A stretch of 64,000 nt of DNA, taken from Nonomuraea thailandensis. GTDB taxonomy: Bacteria > Actinomycetota > Actinomycetes > Streptosporangiales > Streptosporangiaceae. How positions within the stretch are numbered: position 1 is the first letter of the stretch; every line of letters starts with the position of its first letter. Location of the stretch: NCBI RefSeq assembly GCF_024172165.1, contig NZ_JAMZEB010000002.1, positions 10,390,501 through 10,454,500 on the forward strand. The letters run 5' to 3'. This document shows, in pieces, positions 61,290 to 64,000 of this stretch. A program made the position numbers and the translations under genes. Below the pieces are notes generated by a model, which did no database searches, was not told where the DNA came from, and saw nothing but the letters and a program-made list of their open reading frames with translations.

Positions 61290-62639
61290 TTACATGTGCC
61301 CTGTGTGGTGGTCGTCCCGTTCGTGGACGATCTTCCGTACGAGTGCCGACTGCCCCGCCAGGCCCCGCTCCGGGAGCCTGGCCCCCGTCAGCCGCCCCCA
61401 CGCCAGCCCCATGGCGTACGCGGCCCCCAGCACCGCCGCCGCGCTGCCCCTGTCGGGCGGCTCCACCTCGAACGCCGGCGCCGCCTCATCCGTACGGACG
61501 GCGAAGCCCTCCGGCTGCGTCGTCTCGGCCGCGGACGTCCCCGTGAGCCCGGCGTGGCGCAGTTCCTCGTACGCCATCCGCAGCCGGTGATCCAGCCGCC
61601 CCGGCAGCGTCTGCCGGGAGTCGGACAGGTCGGCCAGGAACGCGGCCGCGGCCCGGCGCGGCTCCGGCGTGAACGACAGGGCGTCCACGAGGTCGTAGAC
61701 GGTGTGTGAGAAGTGGGCCTCGGGATCGTTCTCCACGAGCAGCGCCCGGCACAGGCGGGCGGGGCAGCGCTCCAGCCACTCCCGCCGCATCACCGCGTCG
61801 TCGTCGTACGGGTCGCCGAACCCGGGCCGGCGCAGCATGGGCTCCACCATCGTGAGCAGCGCCAGCGCCCGCGGCCTGAAGCGGGTGTCGAGCAGCAGGA
61901 TCTGGGCGGTGTCCGCCATCACGGCGGCGAGCCTGAGCGCGGCTCGGGGACGTCCCGCCCGCATCCGCTCGGCCACCAGCGTGACGAGATCCACCAAGGG
62001 CGGCGCCGGCAGCCAGCGCACCCACTCGTCGCCGGGCAGGGAGCGGCGCAGGTACTCGCCGAAGACGGTGATCAGCCGCTCGTTGCCGTCGAAGGCGGGC
62101 GCGTACGCGCACCACATGATCGTGCCCCAGGCCGCCGCCACGGTGCTCGGCACGTCTGTGGCGAAGATCTCGTCGAAGGCCGACAGCGGGTAGTCCAGCT
62201 CGGACTTGCGCCCGCAGCCGCGTACCAGGATCCTGAGCTGTTCTGTGAGGCGCTCGGGCACGTCGGGGCCGATGAACGACTGCGTGGAGCCGGGCTCGGC
62301 GTGGAAGTCGTGGCCGGGGGGCACCACGGCGTCCGGCAGGACGGCCGCGGCGTGCGTCACCCGGCGCACCCGCGTGCCGCGCGGCGGCGGGGCCGGATGC
62401 CAGCGGCCGTCGGCGGGGTCGTGCAGGTGCCAGCGCGCGTGCGCGCCGTACAGCCACCGGTCGCCGTCGGGGGTGACCAGTATCCTGGCGGCCAGCACGT
62501 GGGCGCGATCGGGCACGGAGAGCGCCTGCCAGCGCGGGTCCGCGACCATCGCGCGGACCTCTGCTTCCGTGGCGGTGAACGCATCCCAGGGTGGCACGGC
62601 GGTCATCGTACTGGGGGTACTCGGATCATCCATCGGCAT
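61290..62639 (-). CDS. Hypothetical protein of 449 residues
   Basis: A soluble protein with no signal peptide. The start is uncertain: ATG 62639, or ATG 62606 giving MTAVPPWDAFTATEAEV. Residues 35-90 include RWQALSVPDRAHVLAARILVTPDGDRWLYGAHARWHLHDPADGRWHPAPPP, rich in Trp and similar in style to a carbohydrate- or ligand-binding strand set. The rest is helical (RAALRLAAVMADTAQILLLD, EWLERCPARLCRALLV). I do not recognise the family. Confidence 0.75.
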   Translation of the reverse strand: MPMDDPSTPSTMTAVPPWDAFTATEAEVRAMVADPRWQALSVPDRAHVLAARILVTPDGDRWLYGAHARWHLHDPADGRWHPAPPPRGTRVRRVTHAAAVLPDAVVPPGHDFHAEPGSTQSFIGPDVPERLTEQLRILVRGCGRKSELDYPLSAFDEIFATDVPSTVAAAWGTIMWCAYAPAFDGNERLITVFGEYLRRSLPGDEWVRWLPAPPLVDLVTLVAERMRAGRPRAALRLAAVMADTAQILLLDTRFRPRALALLTMVEPMLRRPGFGDPYDDDAVMRREWLERCPARLCRALLVENDPEAHFSHTVYDLVDALSFTPEPRRAAAAFLADLSDSRQTLPGRLDHRLRMAYEELRHAGLTGTSAAETTQPEGFAVRTDEAAPAFEVEPPDRGSAAAVLGAAYAMGLAWGRLTGARLPERGLAGQSALVRKIVHERDDHHTGHM

Positions 62640-62659
62640 TTCACGGCAGAATGGCCGCT

Positions 62660-63562
62660 ATGAGGGCGAAGGTTGCAGGAACGTTGGCGGTCGTTGGCGT
62701 GCTCTCCGGTTGCGGTACGACGACGGCGGCGCAGCCGACACCCAGCGGGCCGGGCATTCTCACGCTACAGAACGCCACCCCGCCCGCTCCCGGCGGGGAG
62801 GTGGGCGAGGCCTCCACCGAGTTCGACGACGCGGCGGACCTCAAGGTGTGGACCAAGCTCAGCGAGACCGAGAAGGACGTCGACCGGATCGCCAAGTACG
62901 ACGTGAACAAGACCGTGAACGGCGCGATGTACCTGGAGCCCGATGTCTCGGCGTGGTTCGACGGCTTCCGCGGGCCCTTCGTGTACCAGGAGCTCGCCGG
63001 CGACATCGTCATGCACGCCCGGGTCAAGGTCGAGGGCAAAAGCGGCGGCCAGCCCAAGCGGAAGTTCTCGCTCGGGGGCCTCATGGCCCGCCAGCCCGGC
63101 TCGTACGCCAAGCCCAACTGGGTCTCGGTCACCACCGGCACCGCCGAGAAGAGCGGCCAGGTCGAGGCGAAGCTCACGCAGGACGGCAGCTCCAAGCCCA
63201 AGGAGATCGGCGTCAAGAGCGGCTGGGTGGACCTCGCGCTGGCCAGGGTCGGCCGGGTCTTCGTCGCGCTGTACAAGGAGGACAAGGGCACGTGGAAGGT
63301 GGCCCAGCGCTGGCCGTCCACCCTGCCCGACGTGCTCCAGTGGGGCGTGACCGCCTACACCGACTGGGACAGCTACAGCACGCTCAAGAAGGACGCGACC
63401 AAGGGCAACGCCAAGCAGGTCAAGGGCACGCCCGACCTCAAGCTCACGGTCGACTTCGTCCGCTTCCTGAGGCCGGAGCTGCCTGACTACGCCGACCCGC
63501 TCAACACGGCGTCGGTGTCGGACGCGGTCCTGATCAAGGCGATGACGCCTGCCGGTGCCTGA
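62660..63562 (+). CDS. Lipoprotein with DUF1349-like fold
   Basis: A 300-residue protein with a lipoprotein signal (RAKVAGTLAVVGVLSGCGT, lipobox LSGC). ATG 62651 or 62660 starts it; neither has a clean ribosome site. The mature domain includes DLKVWTKLSETEKDV, GPFVYQELAGDIVMHARVKVEG and FSLGGLMARQPGSYAKPNWVSVTTG, and FVALYKEDKGTWKVAQRWPS, the pattern of the DUF1349 concanavalin-like fold. It is surface-anchored, and sugar binding is possible. Its end overlaps the convergent carbonic anhydrase-like gene by 29 bases. Confidence 0.82.
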   Translation: MRAKVAGTLAVVGVLSGCGTTTAAQPTPSGPGILTLQNATPPAPGGEVGEASTEFDDAADLKVWTKLSETEKDVDRIAKYDVNKTVNGAMYLEPDVSAWFDGFRGPFVYQELAGDIVMHARVKVEGKSGGQPKRKFSLGGLMARQPGSYAKPNWVSVTTGTAEKSGQVEAKLTQDGSSKPKEIGVKSGWVDLALARVGRVFVALYKEDKGTWKVAQRWPSTLPDVLQWGVTAYTDWDSYSTLKKDATKGNAKQVKGTPDLKLTVDFVRFLRPELPDYADPLNTASVSDAVLIKAMTPAGA

Positions 63563-64000
63563 GTGCCTTGGCCAGGTAGTTGTCCGGCGTGCGGGCGAAG
63601 GAGTCGCGGTCGTCGTCGGTGAGCTCGCGTACGATCTTGCCGGGCACGCCCGCGACGAGCACGCCCGCCGGGATCTTCTTGCCGGGGCCCACGAGGGCTC
63701 CGGCCGCCACCAGCGTGCCCGCGCCGATCCGGGCGCCGCCCAGCACGATCGCCCCGATGCCGATCAGCGCGCCGGACTCCACGTGGGCGCCGTGGACCAT
63801 GGCCTTGTGGCCCAGGCTGACGCGGTCCTCCAGGATCGCGGGCTCGCCCGGGTCGGAGTGCAGGCACGACAGGTCCTGCACGTTGCACTCCGCGCCGATC
63901 TCGATCCGTTCGTCGTCCCCGCGCAGGACGGAGCCGTACCAGATGCTGGACGCCCGGCCCACGCGTACGTTGCCGACCACGACCGCACCAGGGGCTATGT
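63534..64000 (-). CDS. Gamma-carbonic anhydrase-family hexapeptide protein (5' end outside window)
   Basis: A left-handed beta-helix protein: the C-terminal 155 residues are visible, reading from the right edge. VGNVRVGRASSIWYGSVLRGDDERIEIG, then GHKAMVHGAHV, and VESGALIGIGAIVLGGARIG and LVAAGALVGPGKKIPAGVLVAGVPGKIV are hexapeptide-repeat turns. The frame continues upstream of the first methionine (APGAVVVGN) and off the window. The family includes gamma-carbonic anhydrases and their inactive relatives; the zinc histidines are only partly visible here. Confidence 0.88.
   Translation of the reverse strand, partial: IAPGAVVVGNVRVGRASSIWYGSVLRGDDERIEIGAECNVQDLSCLHSDPGEPAILEDRVSLGHKAMVHGAHVESGALIGIGAIVLGGARIGAGTLVAAGALVGPGKKIPAGVLVAGVPGKIVRELTDDDRDSFARTPDNYLAKALRHRQASSP

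Overview
The window is very GC-rich, gene-dense DNA with many GTG/TTG starts and many 4-base start/stop overlaps. Together with Lsr2, ClpC, a chaplin-type peptide, a SAM-IV riboswitch, DisA and NlpC/P60 proteins under a c-di-AMP riboswitch, this points to a high-GC actinomycete. The presence of a chaplin and the general gene style suggest a sporulating genus near Streptosporangiaceae (Nonomuraea-like); the family assignment is inference.

The backbone is a conserved actinobacterial chromosomal core. Read left to right it carries ppa, dacB, a DUF2342 metalloprotease, tilS, hpt, ftsH, folE-folP-(NTF2-like)-folB-folK-DUF3180, an orphan nuoD, a DUF2520 protein, panC, nadB-nadC, coaX, lysS, lsr2, clpC, mutY, disA and radA. 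From memory this follows the order around Rv3628 to Rv3585 in Mycobacterium tuberculosis and the SCO33xx-34xx region of Streptomyces. No rRNA, tRNA, intact insertion sequence, prophage or CRISPR array was seen.

Region by region. 1-5.1 kb: a truncated secreted propeller-like protein, an ABC-F ATPase, a lipoprotein and a membrane-anchored sigma factor carrying its own zinc anti-sigma-like motif. 5.2-16.9 kb: cell-wall enzymes, then tRNA lysidine synthesis, purine salvage, FtsH and the coupled folate operon. 16.9-25 kb: an acyltransferase coupled to nuoD, a DoxX protein, a cysteine desulfurase-like enzyme under a SAM-IV riboswitch, TerC, a cytochrome P450, a MidA-like methyltransferase and a chaplin. 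25-34.4 kb: pantothenate and NAD synthesis, including an in-frame NadB-NadC fusion behind two matching palindromic operators, coaX, lysS and a second P450. 34.5-44.4 kb: a minimal LuxR-type regulator, a RipA-like hydrolase behind a c-di-AMP riboswitch, N-acetylglutamate synthase, an RDD protein with a long YGQQ-type low-complexity tract, Lsr2, a Clp-N-only paralog and ClpC. 44.5-54 kb: an accessory stretch (EboE-like protein, MarR regulator, duplicated cupins), then mutY, radA-disA and merR-trxA. 54-64 kb: a sugar isomerase-methyltransferase-TetR operon, an EtfD-like iron-sulfur reductase, a glycosyltransferase pair, CsoR, hypothetical proteins and a truncated gamma-carbonic anhydrase-like gene.

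Two second-messenger links are notable. DisA (which makes c-di-AMP) and a c-di-AMP riboswitch over a peptidoglycan hydrolase lie 14 kb apart. Several regulators sit beside clear palindromes: the MarR-cupin, TetR-EtfD, MerR-thioredoxin and CsoR loci. The best leads for something undescribed are the Clp-N paralog that copied the clpC leader, the prion-like RDD protein, the nadBC fusion with its twin operators, and the structured leader of a 48-residue membrane peptide next to lsr2.
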